From: Haliotis asinina
Taxonomy: Eukaryota > Mollusca > Gastropoda > Lepetellida > Haliotidae
Assembly: GCF_037392515.1 (NCBI RefSeq)
Contig: NC_090295.1
Location: 23,104,501 to 23,168,500, forward strand
Direction: 5' to 3'
Length of the DNA: 64,000 bases
This document shows positions 13,101-23,509 of this stretch, in pieces. How positions within the stretch are numbered: position 1 is the first letter of the stretch; the number at the start of each line of letters is the position of its first letter. A model generated the notes under the pieces. That model worked only from the letters and a program-made list of their open reading frames with translations, had not been told where the DNA came from and did not search any database. The translations under genes and the position numbers were made by a program.

Positions 13101-16100
13101 GATAACAAGTCCTACGTAGGTGTTACCAAGTACTACGTAGGTGATAGGAAGTCCTACGTAGGTGATACCAAGTACTACGTAGGTGACAAGTCCTAGGTTG
13201 GTGATAATAAGTCCTACGTAGTTGATACCAAGTCCTACATGGGAGACACCAAGTACTACGTAGGACAAACCAAGTACTACGTAGGTGATACCAAGTCCTA
13301 CGTAGGTGATAAGTCGTAGGTTGGTGATAATCAGTCCTTCGTAGGAGACACCAAGAACTACGTAGGTGATACCAAGTACTACGTAGGAGATACCAAGTAC
13401 TACGTAGGAGATACCAAGTACTACGTAGGTGATAAGTCCTAGGTTGGTGAAAATAACTCCTACGTACGTGATACCAAGTACTACGTAGGAGATTCCAAGT
13501 ACTACGTATTTGACACCAAGTACTACGTAGGTGATACCAAGTCTTACGTAGGTGATAAGTCCTAGGTTGGTGATAATAAGTCTTACGTAGGTGATACCAA
13601 GTCCTACGTAGGAGATACCAAGTCGTACGTAGGTGATACCAAGTCCTACGCAGGAGATTCCAAGTACCACGTAGGTGACACCAAGTACTACGTAGGTGAT
13701 AAGTTCTAGGTTGGTGATAATAAGTCCTACGTAGGAGATACCAAGTCCTGCATAGAAGATAACAAGTCCTACATAGGTGATACCAAGTACTACGTAGGTG
13801 ATACGAAGTACTACGTAGGTGAAAAGTCCTAGGTTGGTGATAGTAAGTCCTACGTAGGTGATACCAAGTACTACGTATGTGATACCAAGTCCTGCGTAGG
13901 AGATGCCAAGCACTACGTAGTTGATACCAAGTACTACGTATGTGATGCCAAGTAGGACGTAGGTGATAAGTCCTAGGTTGATGATAATAAGTCTTACGTA
14001 GGAGATACCAAGTACTACGTAGGTGATGCCAAGTACTACGTAGGAGACACCAAGTACTACGTAGGAGATGCCAAGTACTACGTAGCTGATAAGTCCTAGG
14101 TTGGTGATAACAAGTCCTACGTAGTTGATACCAAGTCCTACATGGGAGACACCAAGTACTACGCAGGTGATGCCAAGTACTACGTAGGTGATACCAAGTC
14201 ATACGTAGGTGATAAGTCCTAGGTTGGTGACAATAAGTCCTACGTAGGTGATACCAAGTCCTACGTAGGAGATACCAAGTCGTACGTAGGTGATACCAAG
14301 TACTACGTAGGAGATACCAAGTACTACGTAGGAGATACCAAGTACTACGTAGGTGATAAGTCCTAGGTTGGTGAAAATAAGTCCTACGTAGGTGATACCA
14401 AGTACTACGTGGGAGATTCCAAGTACTACGTATTTGATACCAAGTACTACGTAGGTGATACCAAGTCATACGTAGGTGATAAGTCCTAGGTTGGTGACAA
14501 TAAGTCCTACGTAGGTGATACCAAGTCCTACGTAGGAGATACCAAGTCGTACGTAGGTGATACCAAGTCCTACGTAGGAGATACCAAGCACCACGTAGGT
14601 GATATCAAGTACTACGTAGGTGATAAGTTCTAGGTTGGTGATAATAAGTCCTACGTAGGAGATACCAAGTCCTGCATAGGACATACCAAATCCTACGTAG
14701 GTGATACCAAGTCCTACATAGGATATACTAAGTACTACGTTGGTGATAAGTCCTATGTTGTTGATAATAAGTTCTACGTAGGAGATACCAAGTCCTACGT
14801 AGGTGATACCAAGTAATACGTAGGTGATACCAATTCCTACATGTCTGGTAAGTCCTATGTTGGTGATAATAAGTCCTACGTAGGTGACACCAAGTACTAG
14901 GTAGGTGATAGGAAGTCCTACGTAGGTGATACCAAGTACTACGTAGGTGATAAGTCCTAGGTTGGTGATAATAAGTGCCACTTAGTTGACACCACGTCCT
15001 ACATGGGAGACACCAAGTACTACGTAGGTGATACCAAGTACTACGTAGGTGATACCAAGTCCTACGTAGGTGATAAGTCGTAGGTTGGTGATAATCAGTC
15101 CTTCGTAGGTGATACCAAGTCCTACGTAGGAGATACCAAGTACTACGTAGGTGATACCAAGTACTACGTAGGAGATACCAAGTACTATGTAGGAGATGCC
15201 AAGTACTACGTAGGTCATAAGTCCTAGGTTGGTGAAAATAAGTCCTACGTAGGTGATACCAAGTACTACATAGGAGATTCCAAGTACTTCGTATTTAATA
15301 CCAAGTACTACGTAGGTGATACCAAGTCTTACGTAGGTGATAAGTCCTAGGTTGGTGACAATAAGTCCTACGTAGGTGATACCAAGTCCTACGTAGGAGA
15401 TACCAAGTCGTACGTAGGTGATACCAAGTCCTACGTAGGAGATACTAAGTACCACGTAGGTGATATCAAGTACTACGTAGGTGATAAGTTCTAGGTTGGT
15501 GATAATAAGTCCTACGTAGGAGATACCAAGTCCTGCATAGGACATACCAAGTCCTACGTAGGTGATACCAAGTACTACGTAGGTGATACCAAGTCCTACG
15601 TAGGAGATACCAAGTCGTACGTAGGTGATACCAAGTCCTACGTAGGAGATACTAAGTACCACGTAGGTTATATCAAGTACTACGTAGGTGATAAGTCCTA
15701 GGTTGGTGACAATAAGTCCTACGTAGGTGATACCAAGTCCTAGGTTGGTGATAATAAGTCCTACGTAGGTGATGCCAAGTACTACGTATGTGATACCAAG
15801 TCCTACGTAGGAGATGCCAAGCACTACGTAGTTGATACCAAGTACTACGTATGTGATACCAAGTAGGACGTAGGTGATAAGTCCTAGGTTGGTGATAAAA
15901 AGTCCTACGTAGGAGATACCAAGTACTACCTAGGTGATGCCAAGTCCTACGTAGAAGATACCAAGCACTACGCAGGTGACAGCAAGTCCTACGTAGGTGA
16001 CACCAAGTCCTGCGTAGAAGATACCAAGTACTACGTAGGTGATTAGTCCTAGGTTGGTGACAATTAGTCCTACGTAGGACATACCAAGTACTATGTTGGT

Positions 16101-16259
16101 GATACCAAGTCCTACGTAGGTGACACCAAGTCCTACGTAGGAGTTACCAAGTACTACGTAGGTGATACCAAGTACTACGTAGGTGATACCAAGTCCTACG
16201 TAGGTGATAGGAAGTCCTACCTATGTGATATCAAGTCCTACGTAGGAGATGCCAAGTAC

Positions 16260-19200
16260 TACGTAGGTCATAAGTCCAAGGTTGGTGATAATACGTCCTA
16301 CGTAGGAGACACCAAGTGCTACGTAGGTGATACCAAGTACTACGTAAGAGATACCAAGTATTTCGTAGGAGATACCAAGTACTACGTAGGTGATACCAAG
16401 TACTACGTAGGTGATAAGTCGTAGGTTGGTGATAATAAGTCCTACGTAGGTGATACCAAGTCCAACGTAGGAGATAGCAAGTACTACGTTGGTGATACCA
16501 AGTACTACGAAGGTGATACCAAGTCCTATGTAGGTGATACCAATTACTACGTAGGTGACAAGTCGCAGGTTGGTGATAATAAGTCCTACGTAGGTGATAC
16601 CAAGTCCAACGTAGGAGATACCAAGTCCTACGTAGGTTATACTAAGTACTACTTAGGTGATAAGTCCTAGGTAGGTGGTAATAAGTCCTACGTCGGAGAT
16701 GCCAAGTACTACGTAGGTGACACCAAGTACTATGTAGGTGATACAAAGTCCTACGTATGTGATACCAAGTACTACATAGGTGATAAGTTCTAGGTTGGTG
16801 ATAATAAGTCCTACGTAGGTGATAATAGGTCATACGTAGGTGATGCCAAGTCCTACGTAGGAGATACCAAGTCCTAGGTAGGAGATACCAAGTACTACGT
16901 AGGTGATACCAACTCCTACGTAGGAGATACCAAGCACTACGTAGGTGATACCAAGTACTACGTATGTGATACCAAGTAGGACGTAGGTGATAAGTCCTAG
17001 GTTGGTGATAATAAGTCTTTCGTAGGAGATACCAAGTACTACGTAGGTGATACCAAGTACTACGTAGGTGATAAGTCCTATGTTGGTGATAATAAGTCCT
17101 ACGTATGTGATACCAAGTACTACGTAGGTGATAGCAAATCCTACGTAGGTGATACCAAGTCCTACGTAGGAGATACCAAGTACTACGTGTGTGATACCAA
17201 GTACTACGTAGGAGATACCAAGTACTACGTAGGTGATATCAAGTCGTACGTAGGAGATGCCAAGTCCTACGTAGGTGATTCGAAGTACTACGTAGGTGAT
17301 ACCAAGTACTACGTAGGTGATAAGTCCTAGGTTGGTGATAATAAGTCCTACGTAGGTGATGCCAAGTCCTACGTAGGAGATACCAAGTCCTACGTAGGTG
17401 ATACCAAGTACTACGTAGGTGATAAGTACTAGGTTAGTGATAATAAGTCCTACGTAGGTGACACCAAGTTCTACGTAGGAGATACCAAATACTATGAGGG
17501 AGACACCAAGTACTACGTAGGAGATGCCAAGTATTACGTAGGTGATACCAAGTACTACGTAGGTGATGATTCCTAGGTGGGTGATAATAAGTCCTACGTA
17601 GGTGATACCAAGTCCTACGTAGGAGATACCAAGTCCTACGTGGGAGATACCAAGTACTACGTAGGTGACACCAAGTCCTACGTAGGTGATACCAAGTACT
17701 ACGTAGGTGATACCAAGTACTACATAGGTGATACTAAGTACTACGTAGGTGATACCAAGTACTACATAGGTGATAAGTCCTAGGTTGGTGATAATAAGTC
17801 CTACGTAGGTGATAATACGTTCTACTTAGGAGATATTAACCATTAAGTCCTACGTAGGAGATACCAAGTACTACGTATGTGATACCAAGTCCTACGTAGG
17901 AGATACCAAGTACTACGTAGGTGATATCAAGTCCTACGTAGGAGATACCAAGTACTACGTAGGTGATACCAAGTACTACGTAGGTGATACCAAGTCTTAC
18001 GTAGGTGATACCAAGTCCTACGTAGGTGATACCAAGTACTACGTAGGTGATAGGAAGTCCTACGTAGGTGATTTCAAGTCCTACGTAGGAGATGCCAAGT
18101 ACTACGTAGGTCATAAGTCCAAGGTTGGTGATAATACGTCCTACGTAGGAGACACCAAGTGCTACGTAGGTGATACCAAGTACTACGTAGGAGATACCAA
18201 GTATTTCGTAGGAGATGCCAAGTACTACGTAGGTGATACCAAGTACTACGTAGGTGATAAGTCGTAGGTTGGTGATAATAAGTCCTACGTAGGTGATACC
18301 AAGTCCAATGTAGGAGATACCAAGTCCTACGTAGGTTGTGCTAAGTACTACTTAGGTGATAAGTCCTAGGTAGGTGGTAATAAGTCCTACGTCGGAGATG
18401 CCAAGTACTACGTAGGTGACACCAAGTACTATGTAGGTGATACAAAGTCCTACGTATGTGATACCAAGTACGACATAGGTGATAAGTTCTAGGTTGGTGA
18501 TAATAAGTCCTACGTAGGTGATAATAGGTCATACGTAGGTGATGCCAAGTCCTACGTTGGAGATAACAAGTCCTAGGTAGGAGATACCAAGTACTACGTA
18601 GGTGATACCAAGTCCTACGTAGGAGATACCAAGCACTACGTAGGTGATACCAAGTACTACGTATGTGATACCAAGTAGGACGTAGGTGATAAGTCCTAGG
18701 TTGGTGATAATAAGTCTTACGTAGGAGATACCAAGTACTACGTAGGTGATACCAAGTACTACGTAGGTGATGAGTCCTATGTTGGTGATAATAAGTCCTG
18801 CGTATGTGATACCAAGTACTACGTAGGTGATAGCAAATCCTACGTAGGTGATACCAAGTCCTACGTAGGAGATACCAAGTACTACGTATGTGATGCCAAG
18901 TCCTACGTAGGAGATACCAAGTACTACGTAGGTGATATCAAGTCGTACGTAGGAGATGCCAAGTCTTACGTAGGTGATTCCAAGTACTACGTAGGTGATA
19001 CCAAGTACTACGTAGGTGATAAGTCCTAGGTTGGTTATAATAAGTCCTACGTAGGTGATGCCAAGTCCTACGTAGGAGATACCAAGTCCTACGTAGGTGA
19101 TACCAAGTACTACGTAGGTGATAAGTATTAGGTTAGTGATAATAAGTCCTACGTAGGTGACACCAAGTTCTACGTAGGAAATACCAAATACTACGTGGGA

Positions 19201-19552
19201 GATACCAAGTACTACGTAGGAGATACCAAGTACTACGTAGGTGATACCAAGTACTACGTAGGTGATAATTCCTAGGTGGGTGATGATAAGTCCTACGTAG
19301 GTGATACCAAGTCCTACGTAGGAGATACCAAGTCCTACGTGGGAGATACCAAGTACTACGTAGGTGACACCAAGTCCTACGTAGGTGATACCAAGTACTA
19401 CGTAGGTGATACCAAGTACTACATAGGTGATACCAAGTACTACGTAGGTGATACCAAGTACTACGTAGGTGATAAGTCCTAGGTTGGTGATAATAAGTCC
19501 TACGTAGGTGATAGTACGTTCTACGTAGGAGATATTAACCATTAAGTCCTAC
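16260..19552. repeat. Roughly 1.7-kb tandem duplication near the array end
   Basis: Copy 1 (about 16,260-17,850) and copy 2 (about 18,100-19,552) match at an offset of 1,699 bp over most of their length, each ending at the private motif GATATTAACCATTAAG (17,832 and 19,531). At their left ends the offset is about 1,842, because copy 1 has an extra internal block of about 144 bp. A third, truncated end with GATATTAACTATTAAG lies at 20,240. Offsets not divisible by three show that frame is not kept here. Confidence 0.8.
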
Positions 19553-20262
19553 GTAGGAGATACGAAGTACTACGTATGTGATACCAAGTCCTACGTAGGA
19601 GATACCAAGTACTACGTAGGTGATATCAAGTCCTACGTAGGAGATACCAAGTACTACGTAGGTGATACCAAGTACTACGTAGGTGATACCAAGTACTACG
19701 TAGGTGATACCAAGTCCTACGTAGGTGATACCAAGTACTACGTAGGTGATAAGTCCTAGGTTGGTGATAATGAGTCCTACGTAGGTGATACCAAGTCCTA
19801 CGTAGGAGATACCAAGTCTTTCGTAGGTGATACCAAGTACTACGTAGGTGATAAGTCCTAGATTAGTGATAATAAGTCCTACGTAGGTGATACCAAGTTC
19901 TACGTAGGAGATTCCAAATAGTACGTAGGTAATACCAAGTACTACGTAGGTGATGATTCCTAGGTTTGTGATAATAAGTCGTACGTAGGAGATACCAAGT
20001 CCTACGTAGGAGATGCCAAGTACTACGTAGGTGATACCAAGTCCTACGTAGGAGATCCCAAGTCCTACGTGGGAGATACCAAGTAGTACGTAGGTGACAC
20101 CAAGTCCTACGTAGGAGATACCAAGTCCTACGTAGGTGATGCCAAGTACTACGTAGGTGATACCAAGTACTACGTAGGTGATACCAAGTAGTATGTAGGT
20201 GATAAGTCTTAGGTTGGTGATAATACGTTCTACGTAGGAGATATTAACTATTAAGTTCTACA

Positions 20263-20360
20263 TAGGAGATACTACGATACTAAGTAAGTCCTACGTATGA
20301 CTTATTATCTCCTACATAGGAGATTTTAATTCCTACGTAGGAGATAGTATCTCCTTCGTA
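20263..20360. repeat. Degenerate palindromic satellite boundary
   Basis: The last units break up into inverted pieces: ATCTCCTACATAGGAGAT is a near-perfect palindrome, followed by TCCTACGTAGGAGATAG and ATCTCCTTCGTACGAGAT. Units therefore occur in both orientations within about 100 bp before ordinary sequence begins at about 20,361. This is the only place in the array where I see inverted units. Confidence 0.7.
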
Positions 20361-20648
20361 CGAGATAATGAGACTAAAAGGTATTCAACGTGGCGTTAGT
20401 ACGCTTCCGTATCTACCCGACAGTGTCAGGAAAATAGTGTTATTGAGGGTTTTATTGTGGGTCGTATCCACTACACTTATCGTATACCTATCAAGAACTG
20501 GATGTAGACCACTCTAAATCTGACCAAAACCGATATGATGGCACCGAAGTAAATTGTAATCACGTACCTGTGTTAGTCATGACCACATCTCACTTCCATG
20601 AGAAATCTACACAAACCAGCACATGACAGAGGTCACCGGTTCATTTTA
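20361..20648. other. Unrecognised flank of the satellite
   Basis: Ordinary mixed-composition sequence with no satellite units, convincing open frame or repeat that I recognise. Confidence 0.4.
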
Positions 20649-21030
20649 TAGTCCGTTTGCCTCAAAAGCGGACCGATGAATTGCTCTGTAACTCGAAAAG
20701 TAATACGCATAATATACTCAAAGAAACACGAGTTTTCGAGAAGCATGTGCACAAGTGCCGAGAAAGTTATTTGTTCATCAACCTGTGCTGTGATGTCTCC
20801 ATGCTTTCTCGCACACCTGGCTGTCCCTTTCTCTGCACCCCTCCCTCGTAACAAATTGTTAACTGTGAATATTTTAATGATTGTTTCTTAAACAACTTTT
20901 TTATTATAAGGACAAAAATTCTGCAAAGACATCACAGATTCGGTGTGATGTTTGGATTTATGATCAGCGTTTCAATGAGTATGTCATGGTCATTAGTTTT
21001 CACTGGTCCGCTTTTGAGCCAAACGGACTG
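20649..21030. mobile_element. Candidate MITE, about 382 bp
   Basis: The two ends are inverted repeats of about 25 bp: AGTCCGTTTG...AAAGCGGACC on the left and its complement on the right, with one mismatch. Weaker inverted similarity continues inward (ATACTCAAAGAAAC against CATACTCATTGAAAC). No open frame covers the interior. I could not settle the target-site duplication, so the superfamily is unknown. Confidence 0.55.
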
Positions 21031-21061
21031 CAGGAGAAGCTGACCGATTATATGCTGTTTG

Positions 21062-21165
21062 AGAAGTGAGTGAAAGGGTCAGTGTGTGAGTGAGTTAGTG
21101 GAGAGGAGAGGAGAGGAAAGAAGAGAGTGAGTTAGTGAGAGAGTGAAACCGTTAGTGAGTGAATT
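21062..21165 (+). repeat. GAGTGAG / GAGAGG simple repeat
   Basis: Purine-rich low-complexity tract of GTGAGTGA and GAGAGGAGAG units, similar to the complement of the CTCACTCAC tails of nearby SINEs. It may be an expanded SINE tail in the opposite orientation. Confidence 0.6.
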
Positions 21166-21169
21166 TCGG

Positions 21170-21535
21170 CTTTGTCACACGTCATCAAACTCTCCTATTT
21201 CATATTATATGAAATATGGGCTTCACTGCCTTTTTGTGTCTCTTATTTGCCGTGAAGAGTTACGTCCCTTGCGTGTCCCATCATCATGCCAGTATCGGTT
21301 GGAATCTCCATATCTCATGCTTATTTCCTCTTGATTTCTCCGGGCTGTATCCCAGAAGGATATTTTAAAGCAAAAACCACAGTAACATGGCGAGCACAAC
21401 CATTTTTCCAACGGTTCAAGGGTTCCCAAAGACCAAACAAGGAAACGAACCGTGATTTGATTTTACAGTAATATTAATGTTTCCATCCACACACACACAA
21501 CGCACAATGTTTTGTTATATCCACCGTAATGTTTA
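21170..21535. repeat. Dispersed repeat shared with 26.92-27.30 kb
   Basis: Shares ordered blocks with 26,920-27,296: CATCAAACTCTCCTATTTCATAT, a stretch around AGTATCGGTTSGAATC, CAAACAAGGAAACGAACC-like sequence, and a CA-rich run ending CAATGTTTTGTTATATCCACCG. Both copies lie 3' of GT92 exon-2 copies (A and B), so they probably belong to the same duplicated block. The GGTTCGAATCC in the second copy resembles a tRNA B box. Confidence 0.6.
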
Positions 21536-22180
21536 GTATCTCCCATTTGACAGACACCCACCTGACAGTCGACTGACAGACACTGAACAGGAAGGTTAAC
21601 TAGCTAGGGTCGCACCCCTACGTGTATAACGAAACAGCCCACTGTTTTGTGAGTAGAGTCGGTTGAGCGTGAAACAGGTTCGTTCCTGAGAAGTAACTTT
21701 TTCTTTTCTCAAAACAGTCAATTACTAATATGAAAAAGTTTGTCACTGTCATTTTATTGAAGCATATTTCATTCATTCAAGAAAATGATTGGGCACATGT
21801 TTTCAACCTTAGAAAAGCCCTCTCTCAACAATAGGATATGTAAAACAGACGTTAACGGAGAAAACGTTTTTGTTTGAGAGATAAGATATGTACATGTCTG
21901 AAATCATTCTTATGTTCAGTAATTGAGAGACCTGTATTGCCATGCCAACCACTTATTATTTTGACGGTTTAACGGTTTATGTCTTGAATGGACATTCAAG
22001 GAAGTAATGAAAAACATTCTCACATATATGGTCACACTGACATGATGTGTCATTTTTCACAAATTTATTCAAAACAGGTCCCAATTAACAGTACACATCA
22101 TATATCTTAACCTTGTGTGTAAATCCCTTTTCTATATGAATAATACTGAAGTGCACATTTTTCTTTCACGTGGATATAAT
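21536..22180. other. Unrecognised, AT-rich intergenic
   Basis: No open frame with recognisable content and no repeat that I can assign. It lies between the duplicated 3' block and a SINE. Confidence 0.4.
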
Positions 22181-22380
22181 GCTTGTTGTAAGAGGCCACC
22201 AACGGGATCGGGTGGTCAGGCTCGCTGACTTGGTTGACACATGCCATCGGTTCCCAATTGCACAGATCGGTGCTCATGTTGTTGATCACTGGATTGTCAG
22301 GTCCAGACTCGATTATTTACAGACCGCCGCCATATAGCTGGAATATTGCTGAGTGCGGCGTAAAACTAAACTCACTCACT
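22181..22380 (+). repeat. SINE, family 1
   Basis: Contains the family core GATCGGGTGGTCAGGCTCGC, TTGACACATGCCATCGGTTC, TGATCACTGGATTGTC, ACAGACCGCCGCCATATAGC and TGCGGCGTAAAACTAAAC, ending in CTCACTCACT. It is nearly full length in this window, and the same order of blocks recurs in at least eight other places here. The tail is shared with SINE family 2. Confidence 0.85.
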
Positions 22381-22404
22381 TCACGTGGATATAAGACTTG
22401 AACA

Positions 22405-22600
22405 TACAGTAGAACATGGATATAGCGAACACGGATATAGCGAACAAACGGATATAGCGAACAAATTTAAAAGTCCCTTTATAATATCATTAAAATTATA
22501 CGTGAATAACGAACTCGTGAGTAGCGAATCAACGGTTATAGCGAACTGATTTCCTGACCCCAAGCCCAATTAACGACGTGAGTAGCGAAGTCACTAAGTT
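22405..22600 (+). mobile_element. Fragment with pogo/Tigger-like terminal sequence
   Basis: CAGTAGAACATGGATATAGC is followed by short repeats of GGATATAGCGAAC and later GTGAGTAGCGAA. Ends of this type are typical of pogo/Tigger transposons. I find no matching inverted end and no transposase nearby, so this is a solo end or a MITE remnant. Confidence 0.4.
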
Positions 22601-23030
22601 AAAATCATTTACCCATAACCTGTCCGTTTGCCTACTACAGGTGGGAGTAATTCCTGAAGAAAAACTGCTGTTGTTCTATTTTGTAGGGACTTTAATTTCT
22701 GAAATGCTCCAACCATTTTAGATGGGTTTTTTTTACGAGAAGGGTAAACCCAAATGTTTATGAAAATCAAACTATTTTTATCTTACAGCAATCGAAGTTC
22801 AAATAGATGTTTTTTCGTCCGTCTTTAAAGTAAATGAATGTCTTCAGTTTTTTCTTGCGTTTTATTTTGAGTAGTCCATTATGATGTGTAGGAACCTGTC
22901 CATTGAACCGTAAATGTTGTTATTCTAAGGCATCTGCGAACTGCTTGTCTGCGTAATCGGACACAGGGGCCAGTGATCGGATGGACAGGTATTATCTTGG
23001 TTACACAATGCCATGTAGAAAGTGGTCAAA
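22600..23030. other. Unrecognised intergenic
   Basis: No supported gene or named repeat. It is AT-rich with short homopolymers. Confidence 0.4.
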
Positions 23031-23309
23031 TGCAACATATGTCATTATTGGGATTTCACTTTCTTAGTTAACTACAAATTCTAGTATTTTTTGGGTGGAG
23101 TCCCATCCGGGATTCGACCCTCAGAGTCAGGCACCTAATCACACAAAGTCAGCCACCGTGCCCGCTCAGTCACCGCGGTGCCACTGTTGTCGATTAGGTG
23201 CCTGACTCTGAGGGTGCGGGTTCGAATCCCGGATGGGACTCAACCCCAAAAGTACTAGAGTTTGTACTTTACTAAGAAAGTGAAAACACGAAAATGCATA
23301 TGTTGTATC
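23031..23309. repeat. Long foldback element with tRNA-like arms
   Basis: Left arm 23,031-23,140 and right arm 23,192-23,309 are inverted copies over about 110 bp, separated by a loop of about 50 bp that itself contains CACCGCGGTG. The right arm holds GCGGGTTCGAATCCCGG, a good tRNA T-arm with B box, followed by ATGGGACT like an acceptor strand. I do not see a D-arm, anticodon arm or 5' acceptor in the right place, so this is not a tRNA gene. It is more likely a foldback MITE or two inverted tRNA-derived SINE ends. Confidence 0.7.
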
Positions 23310-23363
23310 ATCTTGGGTCAGTTCTTGGGTAAGCTCATCTTGCTCCTAACGCTGACGTGTGAA

Positions 23364-23442
23364 GCCCATGGCCAGTAACCCCCGCCGTGATATTGCTGGG
23401 ATATTAATAAAACGGCGTAAAATTAAACTCACTCACTCACCT
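23364..23442 (+). repeat. SINE family 2, 3' part
   Basis: AAGCCCATGGCCAGTAACCC, then CCGCCGTGATATTGCTGG and a CGGCGTAAAATTAAACTCACTCACTCAC tail. The tRNA-like head is missing. Confidence 0.7.
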
Positions 23443-23509
23443 AACGCTGACGGTCTAGGTTCGACATTTTTGATCCCGTAATACTTCCACGTCAGATTCC
23501 TCGTTACAT

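Larger units (their letters stand above)
1..20262. repeat. 21-bp satellite array
   Basis: More than 900 head-to-tail units, mostly 21 bp. Each is built on the palindrome CTACGTAG followed by GTGATACCAAG or GAGATACCAAG and TCC or TAC. A recurrent variant lacks one triplet (GTGATAAG instead of GTGATACCAAG, 18 bp) and is followed by a unit beginning TAGGTTGGTGATAATAAG; this pair recurs roughly every 100-230 bp and marks a higher-order pattern. The array is already running at base 1, so its left end is outside the window. Because 21 and 18 are multiples of three, two minus-strand frames stay open for hundreds of codons (heptads like ITYVVLG and YHLRSTW), and the plus frame (GDTKSYV) stays open until a TAG in the CCTAGG variant. 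I read the array as non-coding satellite. No transposon is visible inside it. Confidence 0.95.

Noticed and set aside
1-20262. CRISPR-like array of short repeats
   Set aside because: Units are contiguous without unique spacers, and the genome is eukaryotic.
20633-20891. Three short frames on both strands beside the satellite
   Set aside because: They lie across the left end of a candidate MITE, overlap each other and have no motif.
23192-23260. tRNA gene
   Set aside because: Only the T-arm and 3' acceptor-like sequence are present; no matching 5' acceptor, D-arm or anticodon arm in the right place, and the arm is half of a long inverted repeat.
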